The notes beneath the pieces are model-generated. The model was not told the DNA's origin. It saw nothing but the letters and a program-made list of their open reading frames with translations, and did not search any database. Positions 7,528 through 14,996 of a DNA stretch of 20,335 nt are shown one piece after another (within the stretch, counting starts at the first letter, position 1; the number at the start of each line of letters is the position of its first letter). The DNA comes from JBHYGK01 sp051859045 (GTDB taxonomy: Bacteria; Pseudomonadota; Gammaproteobacteria; Xanthomonadales; Xanthomonadaceae), in NCBI GenBank assembly GCA_051859045.1, contig JBHYGK010000035.1, forward strand, positions 1-20,335, written 5' to 3'. The position numbers and the translations under genes are program-made.

Positions 7528-10431
7528 TCAGAAGCGGTAGGAGATGGCCAGGTTGAAGCGGCGGCCCAGCGGATCCGCGCCCACGAACGGGGAGAAGAAC
7601 GGATAGCCGGTCGAGCTCTGGTCGTTGCGGATCTGGTTGTTGAACACGTTCACGACCGAGAAGGTCGCGGTGATGTCGTCACCGAAGCGCTTGGACACGG
7701 TCGCGTTGTAGAGCATGAACGGCGCCAGGCGACGCGGGTAGGTGTTGCCCGCGAGGTTGGTGCCGTCGACGCCGGCCGCGCTGCCGGCGGTGCCGTAGCG
7801 GGTGCCGAACACCGTGGTGCTCCAGTCGCCGTAGGTCCAGGTCACGGAACCACGGGCGCGGCTGCGGGAGTTGAGGCCCGCGACGTCGCGGTCGTCGACC
7901 AGCGGATCGGTCTCGAACTGCTTGAACTTGTCGGTCAGCACGATCGAGTAGCCGAGGTCGATGCCGAAGCGGCCCCAGTTCTCGGTGCCGAAGGTGTAGC
8001 GGTAGGTGGCGTCGATGCCGCTGGTGTCGCTCAGCGCGGCGTTGATGTACGCCGAGTTGATGCGGGTGATCGGCGTGTCGGTGCCGCCGCCCTGGCGCGA
8101 GACGAGGTTGAAGATGTTCTGGCAGAACGCCGACGACGGGTCGTTCGGGAACGGCGAGCCGTCCGGACGCACGCCGAGGCGGCAGTTGGCCTCGTTCTGC
8201 AGCAGGAAGGCCGAGCTGAGCTGCAGGGTCTGGTCCTCGAGCTTGATGCGGTAGTAGTCGGCCGTGAAGCTCATGCCCTCGGCGATATCCCACACGAAGC
8301 CCGCGCCGAACGACTCGCCCTTCTCTTCCTCGAGCAGCTGGTTGCCGGCGATCGTGGTCTGGGTGGTGTAGATCGTCGGGTCGCCGGCCACGTTGCAGGC
8401 GGTGCGGGCGCGCGGGCCGAGGCCATCGGCCACGCCGACGCCGGCGCGGCAGGCGTACTCGTCGAGGATGCCCGCGAACGAGGCGGCACCTTCGGCGAAG
8501 ACCTGCTGCATGTCCGGGGCGCGGAAGCTGGTGGCGTAGCTCGAGCGCAGCAGCAGCGAGTCGAACGGACGGAACTCGAGGCCGGCCTGGACGGTGACGG
8601 CGTCATCGACCTGGGTGATGTCGTCGTACTTGTCGTAGCGGGCCGCGATGTTGCCGGTCAGCATCTCGAAGATCGGCACGCGGAACTCGACGCCGGCGGC
8701 GTAGCGGTCGCGCTCGCCGTAGGTGCGGCCCGAGCTGACCAGGTTGTAGACGGTCTGGCTGTCACGCGGGCGCAGCGGGTTCAGGCGCGGGTCGGAGTTG
8801 AGGTCGAAGACCTGCGAGCCGGCCTCGAGGACGCCCGCGAAGCCCACCGCACCGGCCGGCAGCTCGAAGAGGTCGCCGGAGATGGTGAAGTTGTAGGTCT
8901 GCGAGCTGGTCTCGGCCGTGTTGACCGCGCGGGTGGCGATCTGATCGTAGATGGCCGGGGTGATCGGCGCGTTCCAGCGGTCGAGGTTCAGGGTGTGGAT
9001 CGGGTACAGCAGGCCGTTGGGGGCCACGCGGTAGCCCTGCACCGGGCCGAGGAAGTAGTCGGTGATGCCCTGCGCCAGCAGGCGCGGACGGTCGGCCTCG
9101 TACTCGTACTTCGAGTAGGCGCCCGAGAGCTCCCAGTCGAAGCGGTCGGCCAGGGTGCCCTGCACGCCGACCATGAAGTCGTAGGTGAACTCGTCGTACA
9201 GCGTGGTGGCCGCCTCGGGGCCGCCGAGCTCGAACGGGTTGAACACGCGCTGCAGGAAGGTGAACTGGTTGAACTGGGGATCCCAGTAACCGTTGACCTG
9301 GCGATCGTCCTGGGTGCGGATGAACGGGTTGTTCGAGGTCGACCAGAACTCGGTGCCCGAGCTCGAGGACGCGTCGGACTTGAAGAAGCCGACCGAGCCG
9401 AACAGGGTCAGGTCGTCGGTGATGTCGAACGTGGTGTAGTTGTAGCCCGAGTAGTTCTCGTCCTTGTTCGAGATCGAGCGCGACGCCGGCTGGTCGAAGC
9501 TGCCGCAGTAGGTGCCGCGGGCGGCGGTGGTGACCGTGGTGTAGCCGAAGCGGTCGCACACGGCCTGGCCCGGGTAGTACACCGAGGTGCCGATGGCGCC
9601 GGTGGTCGGCCTGAAGCGCAGGGTCGCGAGCGCCAGGGCCGGGTTGGTGAAGTTCCGGCCGAGCGGGCCGTTGCGGGTGTCGGACAGGAAGTCGCGCTGG
9701 CTGGCGAACACCGGGTCGGTGTTGCCGTACTCGAGGGCCCAGGTGGTGCTCCAGCGGTCGCCGGTGCGGCCGCCGGTGAACTCGAAGGCCACCGAGTCGC
9801 CGCCGCCTTCCGCGGTGGTGCCCAGCGACACGCGGGCGAGGTTGCCCTCGAAGCCGGTGCGCAGCACGATGTTGACCACGCCCGCGACCGCGTCGGAGCC
9901 GTAGATCGCCGAGGCGCCGCCGCTGAGGATCTCGATGCGCTCGATCATCGAGGACGGGATCGCGCGCACGTTCACGACGTTGTTGTCGCGGTTGTAGGGC
10001 TGCGGGTACTGCGCCGGGCGGCGGCCGTTGATCAGGGTCAGGGTGTAGCCCGGGCCGAGGTTGCGCAGGTTCACGACCTGGGCGTTCGGGGTGAAGCCGG
10101 TGACCGCCAGGTCGCCGGTGAACGACGAGGTGGTGTTCTGGGTCAGGGTCTGCAGGGCGTCGGCGACGGTCTGGAAGCCCTCGCGCTCGATGTCGGCGCG
10201 GGTGATGACCTGCACCGGGGCCGGGCCCTCGGTGGCGGCGCGGTTGATGCGCGAGCCGACGACGGTCACGCGGTCGAGGGTGGCGGCCTCCGAGGAGGTC
10301 TGCTCGTCCTCGTCCTCGTCCTCGGCGGCGTCCTGCGCCAGCGCGGACATGGACATCGGAAGCACCAGCGCCAGCGCCAGCGAGCGGGCCAGCACGGAAC
10401 GGCGGTGGCCGGAAATCGGTACGATCGTCAT
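7528..10431 (-). CDS. TonB-dependent outer-membrane receptor
   Basis: A 967-residue protein. The start at 10431 is chosen because GGGGAG lies about 6 nt upstream and a signal peptide follows directly (residues 9-32, cleavage after ALA). A longer open frame to 10548 would hide it. The mature N-terminus has an acidic tract (AEDEDEDE) and then a VTVVGSRI segment (about 55-62) that could act as the TonB box. The plug domain (about 63-195) includes QVVNLRNLGPGYTLTLING and IERIEILSGGASAIYGSDAV. The remainder is a 22-strand-type beta-barrel ending in FNLAISYRF with terminal Phe. I see no STN or carboxypeptidase-like extra N-terminal domain. Six Cys in three sequential pairs suggest disulfide-closed loops. 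Substrate is unknown: no siderophore, sugar or metal genes are adjacent. GC is visibly lower than in neighbours, as expected for a barrel rich in Asn, Asp, Tyr, Phe, Ser and Thr. Confidence 0.95.
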   Translation of the reverse strand: MTIVPISGHRRSVLARSLALALVLPMSMSALAQDAAEDEDEDEQTSSEAATLDRVTVVGSRINRAATEGPAPVQVITRADIEREGFQTVADALQTLTQNTTSSFTGDLAVTGFTPNAQVVNLRNLGPGYTLTLINGRRPAQYPQPYNRDNNVVNVRAIPSSMIERIEILSGGASAIYGSDAVAGVVNIVLRTGFEGNLARVSLGTTAEGGGDSVAFEFTGGRTGDRWSTTWALEYGNTDPVFASQRDFLSDTRNGPLGRNFTNPALALATLRFRPTTGAIGTSVYYPGQAVCDRFGYTTVTTAARGTYCGSFDQPASRSISNKDENYSGYNYTTFDITDDLTLFGSVGFFKSDASSSSGTEFWSTSNNPFIRTQDDRQVNGYWDPQFNQFTFLQRVFNPFELGGPEAATTLYDEFTYDFMVGVQGTLADRFDWELSGAYSKYEYEADRPRLLAQGITDYFLGPVQGYRVAPNGLLYPIHTLNLDRWNAPITPAIYDQIATRAVNTAETSSQTYNFTISGDLFELPAGAVGFAGVLEAGSQVFDLNSDPRLNPLRPRDSQTVYNLVSSGRTYGERDRYAAGVEFRVPIFEMLTGNIAARYDKYDDITQVDDAVTVQAGLEFRPFDSLLLRSSYATSFRAPDMQQVFAEGAASFAGILDEYACRAGVGVADGLGPRARTACNVAGDPTIYTTQTTIAGNQLLEEEKGESFGAGFVWDIAEGMSFTADYYRIKLEDQTLQLSSAFLLQNEANCRLGVRPDGSPFPNDPSSAFCQNIFNLVSRQGGGTDTPITRINSAYINAALSDTSGIDATYRYTFGTENWGRFGIDLGYSIVLTDKFKQFETDPLVDDRDVAGLNSRSRARGSVTWTYGDWSTTVFGTRYGTAGSAAGVDGTNLAGNTYPRRLAPFMLYNATVSKRFGDDITATFSVVNVFNNQIRNDQSSTGYPFFSPFVGADPLGRRFNLAISYRF

Positions 10432-10522
10432 TGAAACTCCCCTGCAATGAATTGAGTGATCTGAAGTGACGCGATGGCACGGGCTGGATTCGGGTCCCCT
10501 GAAGCAGCCTTGACCGGAACCT

Positions 10523-10551
10523 AACATACCTCTGCCGCCTTCACACAAGTG
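10523..10551 (-). promoter_or_regulatory. Weak candidate promoter for the TonB-dependent receptor
   Basis: On the minus strand TATGTT (10528 to 10523) resembles a -10 box. The hexamer 17 nt upstream, CACTTG (10551 to 10546), is a poor -35; TTGTGT overlaps it but at only 14 nt spacing. If used, it would give an untranslated leader of roughly 85 nt. The region 10432-10640 between the divergent receptor and mrp genes holds nothing else I can support except the mrp signals. Confidence 0.25.
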
Positions 10552-10568
10552 CCATCCACGGCTGATAT
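10540..10568 (+). promoter_or_regulatory. Weak candidate mrp promoter
   Basis: TTCACA at 10540-10545 matches the -35 consensus at 5 of 6 positions. Exactly 17 nt later TGATAT (10563-10568) is a poor -10. It overlaps the candidate receptor promoter on the other strand. The leader to the mrp ATG would be about 65 nt and contains a short GC-rich inverted repeat (10572-10577 with 10596-10601). Confidence 0.25.
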
Positions 10569-10640
10569 CGACGGCCCCGGGGAACGCCTCCGGGAGGGCC
10601 GCCGTCGCAGCCCAAGCGGTTGTTTTTCCTCGGAGTCCCC

Positions 10641-11759
10641 ATGCCCCCCAGCGAATCCTCCCCGTCCGCCGCCCCGTCGCTCGAGGCCCGGATCCGCGAC
10701 GCCGTCGCGGCCCTCGTCGATCCCCACCTCGAGGCGCCCCTGCTGGGCGCCGCCAGCCTGCGCGGGATCGGCATCGACGCCGGCCGCGTCGCGATCGAAC
10801 TGCGCCTGGACTACCCGGCCGCCGGCTGGCATGCCGCGCTGGCCGAGGCCGTGCGCGCCGCGGTCGCCCAGGTGCCCGGCGTGGCGTCGGTCAGCGTCGA
10901 CGTCGCCTCGCGGGTGCTGGCGCACAAGGTGCGCGAGGGGCTGGCCCCGCTGCCGGAGGTCCGCAACGTGCTGGCCGTGGCCTCGGGCAAGGGCGGCGTG
11001 GGCAAGTCCACCACCGCGGTGAACCTCGCGTTGGCGCTGGCCGCCGAGGGCGCGCGGGTGGGCGTGCTGGACGCCGACATCTACGGCCCCTCGATCCCCG
11101 CGATGCTCGGGCTGGCCGGCAAGCCCGAGACCGAGGGCGGCCGCTCGATCCTGCCGATGCACGCCCACGGCCTGCAGGCGATGAGCATCGGCGTGCTCGT
11201 CGACCAGGACACCCCGATGATCTGGCGCGGCCCGATGGCCACCCAGGCGCTGCAGCAGCTGCTCACCGACACCCGCTGGGACGCGCTGGACTACCTGGTG
11301 ATCGACCTGCCGCCGGGCACCGGCGACATCCAGCTCACGCTGAGCCAGCGCGTGCCGGTCAGCGGCGCGGTCATCGTCACCACGCCGCAGGAGATCGCCA
11401 CGCTGGACGCGCGCAAGGCGCTGCAGATGTTCCGCAAGGTCGAGGTGCCGGTGCTGGGCATCGTGGAGAACATGGGCGTGCACGTGTGCTCGCAGTGCGG
11501 GCACGCCGAGCACGTGTTCGGCGAGGGCGGCGGCGCGTGGATGGCCGAGGCCTACGGCGTGCCGCTGCTGGGCTCGCTGCCGCTGGACCTGGCGATCCGC
11601 CGCGACGCCGATGGCGGCCGGCCCAGCGTGGCCGCCGACCCCGGCTCGGCGATCAGCCAGGCCTACCGGCTGATCGCGCGGCGAACCGCGGCGCGGCTGG
11701 CGCTGCAGGCGCGCAACAAGTCGATCGCGTTCCCCACCATCACGGTGTCCAACACCTGA
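10641..11759 (+). CDS. mrp: Mrp/ApbC/NBP35-family iron-sulfur cluster carrier ATPase
   Basis: A 372-residue cytoplasmic P-loop ATPase that binds and delivers Fe-S clusters to apo-proteins. The ATG at 10641 has GGAG (10632-10635) at good spacing; a TTG at 10620 in frame has no such support. Residues 13-100 form an N-terminal MIP18/DUF59-like domain. The deviant Walker A is GKGGVGKS (116-123), followed by the block LDADIYGPSIPAMLGL (143-158) and DLPPGTGDIQLTLSQ (222-236). The CxxC that bridges a cluster across the dimer is C283/C286 (NMGVHVCSQCGH). All expected motifs of bacterial Mrp/ApbC are present. A hairpin follows 2 nt after the stop, and dcd begins 79 nt downstream. Confidence 0.95.
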   Translation: MPPSESSPSAAPSLEARIRDAVAALVDPHLEAPLLGAASLRGIGIDAGRVAIELRLDYPAAGWHAALAEAVRAAVAQVPGVASVSVDVASRVLAHKVREGLAPLPEVRNVLAVASGKGGVGKSTTAVNLALALAAEGARVGVLDADIYGPSIPAMLGLAGKPETEGGRSILPMHAHGLQAMSIGVLVDQDTPMIWRGPMATQALQQLLTDTRWDALDYLVIDLPPGTGDIQLTLSQRVPVSGAVIVTTPQEIATLDARKALQMFRKVEVPVLGIVENMGVHVCSQCGHAEHVFGEGGGAWMAEAYGVPLLGSLPLDLAIRRDADGGRPSVAADPGSAISQAYRLIARRTAARLALQARNKSIAFPTITVSNT

Positions 11760-11761
11760 GC

Positions 11762-11786
11762 CGCGGCGGCCGCGCTGGCCGCCGCG
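11762..11786 (+). terminator. GC-rich hairpin between mrp and dcd (terminator-like, no T tract)
   Basis: A perfect inverted repeat with 10-bp arms CGCGGCGGCC (11762-11771) and GGCCGCCGCG (11777-11786) and loop gcgct begins 2 nt after the mrp stop. There is no following T run, so termination, mRNA 3'-end protection or a protein-binding dyad are all possible. It also sits where the -35 region of a dcd promoter would fall. Confidence 0.4.
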
Positions 11787-11798
11787 CCCCGCATCGCC

Positions 11799-11804
11799 CA
11801 GAAT
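11799..11804 (+). promoter_or_regulatory. Candidate -10 element for dcd
   Basis: CAGAAT matches TATAAT at 4 of 6 positions and stands out in a GC-only stretch, 34 nt before the dcd ATG. The hexamer 17-18 nt upstream lies in the right arm of the hairpin and does not resemble TTGACA. Weak evidence on its own. Confidence 0.25.
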
Positions 11805-11838
11805 GGCGCCCCGTCCCACGTCCCCGGCCCGAGCCCGC

Positions 11839-12408
11839 ATGAGCATCAAGAGCGACACCTGGATCCGCCGCATGTCCCGCGAGCACGGGATGATCGAGCC
11901 CTTCGAGCCCGGGCAGGTCAAGGTGGCCGCCGACGGCCAGCGCATCGTCAGCTACGGCACGTCGAGCTACGGCTATGACGTGCGCTGCGCGCGCGAGTTC
12001 AAGATCTTCACCAACATCAACTCCACCATCGTCGACCCGAAGCACTTCGACCCGACCAGCTTCGTCGACGTCGAGGCCGACACCTGCATCATCCCGCCGA
12101 ACTCGTTCGCGCTGGCGCGCACCGTGGAGTACTTCCGGATCCCGCGCGACACGCTGGTGGTGTGCCTCGGCAAGAGCACCTACGCGCGCTGCGGCATCAT
12201 CGTCAACGTCACCCCGCTCGAGCCCGAGTGGGAGGGCCACGTGACGCTCGAGTTCAGCAACACCACGCCGTTGCCCGCGCGCATCTACGCCGGCGAGGGC
12301 GTCGCGCAGATGCTGTTCTTCCAGTCCGACGAAGTCTGCGAGACGAGCTACCGCGACCGCGGCGGCAAGTACCAGGGCCAGACCGGCGTGACCCTGCCGC
12401 GCACCTGA
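11839..12408 (+). CDS. dcd: dCTP deaminase
   Basis: A 189-residue enzyme that deaminates dCTP to dUTP, feeding dTMP synthesis. The ATG at 11839 gives the normal N-terminus MSIKSDTWIRRM; the upstream in-frame ATG at 11803 would add 12 residues without family support. Conserved elements are SYGTSSYGYDVR (38-49), the active-site GKSTYAR (111-117) with the Ser and Arg used in catalysis, and LEPEWEGHVTLEFSN (127-141) with E138 as catalytic glutamate. The C-terminal segment GGKYQGQTGVTLPR closes over nucleotide in known trimers. It lacks features of the bifunctional dCTP deaminase/dUTPase that I could identify. It is adjacent to mrp as in related genomes, but a hairpin and a possible own promoter separate them. 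Confidence 0.97.
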   Translation: MSIKSDTWIRRMSREHGMIEPFEPGQVKVAADGQRIVSYGTSSYGYDVRCAREFKIFTNINSTIVDPKHFDPTSFVDVEADTCIIPPNSFALARTVEYFRIPRDTLVVCLGKSTYARCGIIVNVTPLEPEWEGHVTLEFSNTTPLPARIYAGEGVAQMLFFQSDEVCETSYRDRGGKYQGQTGVTLPRT

Positions 12409-12420
12409 GGCGCGCGCGCC
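12409..12420. repeat. 12-bp perfect palindrome between convergent genes
   Basis: GGCGCGCGCGCC directly follows the dcd stop and is fully self-complementary. It lies in the 19-nt gap between dcd and the convergent HIT gene. It could help end transcription from either side, but no T tract accompanies it, and CG repeats are common in such DNA. Confidence 0.3.
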
Positions 12421-12427
12421 GGGCCGC

Positions 12428-12862
12428 TCAGGGCGCCGGCGCGACGACCAGCCCGCCGGCCGCGAGCGCCGTGCGCAGCGCGGCCAGCCGGGCCGCGCGG
12501 GCGTCCCCGGCGTAGGCCAGGGCCTCGCCCACGCCCCACACCGGCCGCGGCCAGGCCGGGTCGTCCTGGCGCCGCGCGATCGCGTGCCAGTGCAGCTGCG
12601 GCACCATGTTGCCCAGCGCGGCGAGGTTGAGCTTGTCGGGCGCGAACAGCGCCAGCAGCGCGCGCGAGGCCAGGTCGAGCTCGGCCAGCAGCCGGGCCTG
12701 GTCGGCGGGCGCGAGGTCGATCAGCTCGCGCGCCCCGTCCACCCGCGGCACCAGCACCAGCCAGGGCCAGCGGGCGTCCTCCAGCAGCCGCACCGCGCAC
12801 AGCGGCAGGTCGCCCACGAGGGCGGTGTCGGCGGCCAGGCGCGGATGCAGCGCCCAGCTCAC
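12428..12862 (-). CDS. HIT-superfamily protein with QxHxH motif
   Basis: A 144-residue protein with the HIT-fold pattern of nucleotide-binding hydrolases and transferases. A conserved N-terminal half contains WPWLVLVPRVDGARELIDL (32-50). The motif region is LNLAALGNMVPQLHWHAIAR (78-97). The first His of the classical HxHxH is Gln here (Q89), with H91 and H93 kept. The start is taken as GTG at 12862, which overlaps the upstream hydrolase stop (GTGA); no ATG fits the family N-terminus. Likely substrate is a nucleoside phosphate or dinucleotide, but that is family-level inference. It is the last gene of the rimO-hydrolase-HIT run. Confidence 0.85.
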   Translation of the reverse strand: MSWALHPRLAADTALVGDLPLCAVRLLEDARWPWLVLVPRVDGARELIDLAPADQARLLAELDLASRALLALFAPDKLNLAALGNMVPQLHWHAIARRQDDPAWPRPVWGVGEALAYAGDARAARLAALRTALAAGGLVVAPAP

Positions 12863-13539
12863 GGCGCGTCCACCAGCGCGCGCAGGAACGCGTGGCTGCG
12901 CTGCATCGCCAGCGCGGCCGAGGCCGGCTCGAAGTCGGCGCGCTCCTCGCAGTGGAAGCCGTGGCCGGCGGGGTAGAGGTGGATCGGCGCGCCCGGCCAG
13001 GCCTCGCGGTGCGCCTCGACGTCGGCCGGCGGGATCAGCGGGTCGCGCTCGCCGAAGTGGAACAGCGCCGGCGCGCGCAGCATCTCGCCCAGGAAGGGCC
13101 GGCTGCGCCCGCCGTAGAAGTCGACGCAGGGCAGGCCGAGGCGGGTGTTGGCCAGCAGCGCCAGCGTGCCGCCCCAGCAGAAGCCCAGCACCGCGACCGT
13201 CCGGCCCTCCTCGGCCAGCGTGCTGGCGGCGGCGCGGAGCGAGTCGAGCGCACGCTCGAAGCCCAGCGCCTCGGCCAGCATGCGGCCCGCGGCCACGCCC
13301 TCGGCGTCGTAGCCGAGCTCGCGCGAGGGCTCGCCGCGGTCGCGCAGCAGCGCGTCGAACAGCGCCGGCGCCAGCACCGCGAAGCCGGCCTCGCCCAGCC
13401 GGTCGGCCACCGCGCGCATGTGCCGGTTGAGCCCGAAGATCTCCTGCACCAGCACCACGCCGACGCGGGCGTCGGCGGGGCCGGTGCGCCAGGCCCCGAT
13501 CGGGCCGTGGGCGGTGTCGAGGCGGATGGCGTGCGACAT
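12859..13539 (-). CDS. Dienelactone hydrolase-family alpha/beta hydrolase
   Basis: A 226-residue cytoplasmic enzyme with the Cys-His-Asp triad of dienelactone hydrolases. The nucleophile is C121 in GFCWGG, the acid D166 in GERDPLIP and the base H193 in AGHGFH. E33 in VQEIFGLN is the conserved Glu near the start of the fold. Natural substrates of such chromosomal homologues are usually not known, and no aromatic degradation genes are near, so a chlorocatechol role should not be assumed. GGAG lies about 9 nt before the ATG. It starts 39 nt after rimO and overlaps the HIT gene start, so the three genes are probably co-transcribed. Confidence 0.92.
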   Translation of the reverse strand: MSHAIRLDTAHGPIGAWRTGPADARVGVVLVQEIFGLNRHMRAVADRLGEAGFAVLAPALFDALLRDRGEPSRELGYDAEGVAAGRMLAEALGFERALDSLRAAASTLAEEGRTVAVLGFCWGGTLALLANTRLGLPCVDFYGGRSRPFLGEMLRAPALFHFGERDPLIPPADVEAHREAWPGAPIHLYPAGHGFHCEERADFEPASAALAMQRSHAFLRALVDAP

Positions 13540-13578
13540 GCGGGGCGGCTCCGGGGCGGGGAGGGGGCGGGGCGCGGC

Positions 13579-14934
13579 TCAGCCGCGGTCGTCGTTGTCC
13601 GGGTCGAGCAGGCCGAACAGGTCGTGCTCGTCGGCGCCCATGATGTGCACGTCGGCGAAGTCGCCCGGGCGCAGCTCGGCGCCGTCCTGGATCTGCACGG
13701 TGCCGTCGATCTCGGGGGCGTCGGCCATCGAGCGCGCGATCGCCAGGTCGCCGTCGACCTCGTCCACCAGCACGCGCAGCACCCGGCCCACCTTGGCCTC
13801 CAGGCGCGCGGCGGAGATCGAGGCCTGCACCTCCATGAAGCGCGCCAGGCGCTCCTGCTTGACCTCCTCGGGCACCGGGTCGGGCAGGCCGTTGGCGGTG
13901 GCGCCCTCGACGGGCGAGTAGGCGAACGCGCCGACGCGGTCGAGCTGGGCTTCCTCGAGGAAGTCCAGCAGCTGTTCGAACTCGGCCTCGGTCTCGCCCG
14001 GGAAGCCGACGATGAAGGTGCTGCGGATGGTCATGTCCGGCACCGCGCGGCGCCAGGCCTGCACCCGCTCGAGCGTCTTCTCGACCGCGCCCGGGCGCTT
14101 CATCAGCTTGAGGATGCGCGGGCTGGCGTGCTGGAACGGGATGTCGAGGTAGGGCAGCAGCAGCGGGGTGCCGTCGCCGTTGGTGCGCGTCATCAGCTCG
14201 ATGGCGTCGTCGACGTGCGGGTAGGGGTAGACGTAGTGCAGGCGGTTCCAGGTGCCGAGCTCGCCGAGGCCCTCGCACAGCGCCTTCATGCGCGTGGCGT
14301 AGGCCTTGCCGCGCCACTCGCGCTCGGCGTACTTCAGGTCCACGCCGTAGGCCGAGGTGTCCTGCGAGATCACCAGCAGCTCCTGCACGCCGCCGCGGGC
14401 GAGCTTCTCGGCCTCGCGCAGCACCTCGTCCACCGGGCGCGAGACGAGGTCGCCGCGCATGCTGGGGATGATGCAGAAGCTGCAGCGGTGATTGCAGCCC
14501 TCGGAGATCTTCAGGTACGCGTAGTGCTTGGGCGTGAGCTTCAGGCCCGTGTCGGGCACCAGGTGCAGGAACGGGTCGTGCTTGGGCGCGACCACCGAAT
14601 GCACCGCGGTCATCACGCTGGCGTAGTCCTGCGGGCCGGAGATCGACAGCACGCCGGGGTGGGCCTCGCGGATCTGCTCGGGCTTCTTGCCCAGGCAGCC
14701 GGTGACGATGACCTTGCCGTTCTCGGCCAGGGCCTCGCCGATCGCGTCCAGCGATTCCTCCACCGCGGCGTCGATGAAGCCGCAGGTGTTCACCACCACC
14801 ACGTCGGCGTCGTCGTAGGTGTTGACGAGCTCGTAGCCCTCCACCTTGAGCTGGGTGAGGATGCGTTCGGAGTCGACGAGGGCCTTGGGGCAGCCGAGGC
14901 TGACGAACCCGACGCGGGGGGCGGTGGCGGACAT
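13579..14934 (-). CDS. rimO: Ribosomal protein S12 methylthiotransferase RimO
   Basis: A 451-residue radical SAM enzyme that adds a methylthio group to the conserved Asp of ribosomal protein S12. The N-terminal UPF0004 domain has cluster ligands C15, C51 and C80 (GFVSLGCPKALVDSERIL, VNTCGF, VTGC). The radical SAM cluster is C147xxxC151xxC154 (EGCNHRCSFC). The C-terminal region from about 375 fits a TRAM domain. The sequence around C15 and the total length favour RimO over MiaB. The ATG at 14932-14934 has no clear Shine-Dalgarno. A TATACT hexamer at 14966-14971 may be its -10 box, so it may be transcribed independently of greB, whose stop is 62 nt upstream. Confidence 0.97.
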   Translation of the reverse strand: MSATAPRVGFVSLGCPKALVDSERILTQLKVEGYELVNTYDDADVVVVNTCGFIDAAVEESLDAIGEALAENGKVIVTGCLGKKPEQIREAHPGVLSISGPQDYASVMTAVHSVVAPKHDPFLHLVPDTGLKLTPKHYAYLKISEGCNHRCSFCIIPSMRGDLVSRPVDEVLREAEKLARGGVQELLVISQDTSAYGVDLKYAEREWRGKAYATRMKALCEGLGELGTWNRLHYVYPYPHVDDAIELMTRTNGDGTPLLLPYLDIPFQHASPRILKLMKRPGAVEKTLERVQAWRRAVPDMTIRSTFIVGFPGETEAEFEQLLDFLEEAQLDRVGAFAYSPVEGATANGLPDPVPEEVKQERLARFMEVQASISAARLEAKVGRVLRVLVDEVDGDLAIARSMADAPEIDGTVQIQDGAELRPGDFADVHIMGADEHDLFGLLDPDNDDRG

Positions 14935-14965
14935 GGCGGTGGACCGGGGGCTGAGCGGGGCGCGG

Positions 14966-14985
14966 AGTATACCGGGGCGGGCCCG
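14966..14985 (-). promoter_or_regulatory. Candidate rimO promoter (-10 element)
   Basis: On the minus strand TATACT (14971 to 14966) matches TATAAT at 5 of 6 positions, 31 nt before the rimO ATG, in otherwise GC-only DNA. An 8-bp palindrome CGGGCCCG (14978-14985) lies 6 nt upstream. No recognisable -35 is seen at 16-18 nt. Confidence 0.4.
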
Positions 14986-14996
14986 GCGGCGCGGCC

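Noticed and set aside
5186..7540. Plus-strand open frame of nearly 800 codons antisense to metG
   Set aside because: It is a repetitive Val/Gly/Arg/His shadow, and metG on the opposite strand carries every synthetase motif.
7528..10431. TonB-dependent receptor as recently acquired because of lower GC
   Set aside because: Barrel proteins rich in Asn, Tyr, Phe, Ser and Thr need less GC-rich codons. Third positions are still mostly G or C and no mobile-element borders are visible.
8995..10434. Long open frame of nearly 480 codons on the plus strand, antisense to the TonB-dependent receptor
   Set aside because: Product is a Val/Gly/Arg/His-rich shadow with no domain. It exists because stop codons are rare in such GC-rich DNA; the receptor on the other strand has complete family features.
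10432..10548. 39-residue N-terminal extension of the TonB-dependent receptor
   Set aside because: It would bury the signal peptide. The ATG at 10431 has a good Shine-Dalgarno and a standard signal sequence right after it.
10572..10627. Intrinsic terminator on the plus strand before mrp (inverted repeat at 10572-10601 followed later by a run of five T)
   Set aside because: The stem is interrupted and the T run lies about 20 nt away; no plus-strand gene lies upstream to be terminated.
10620..10640. TTG start giving a 7-residue longer Mrp
   Set aside because: The ATG at 10641 has GGAG at proper spacing; the TTG has none.
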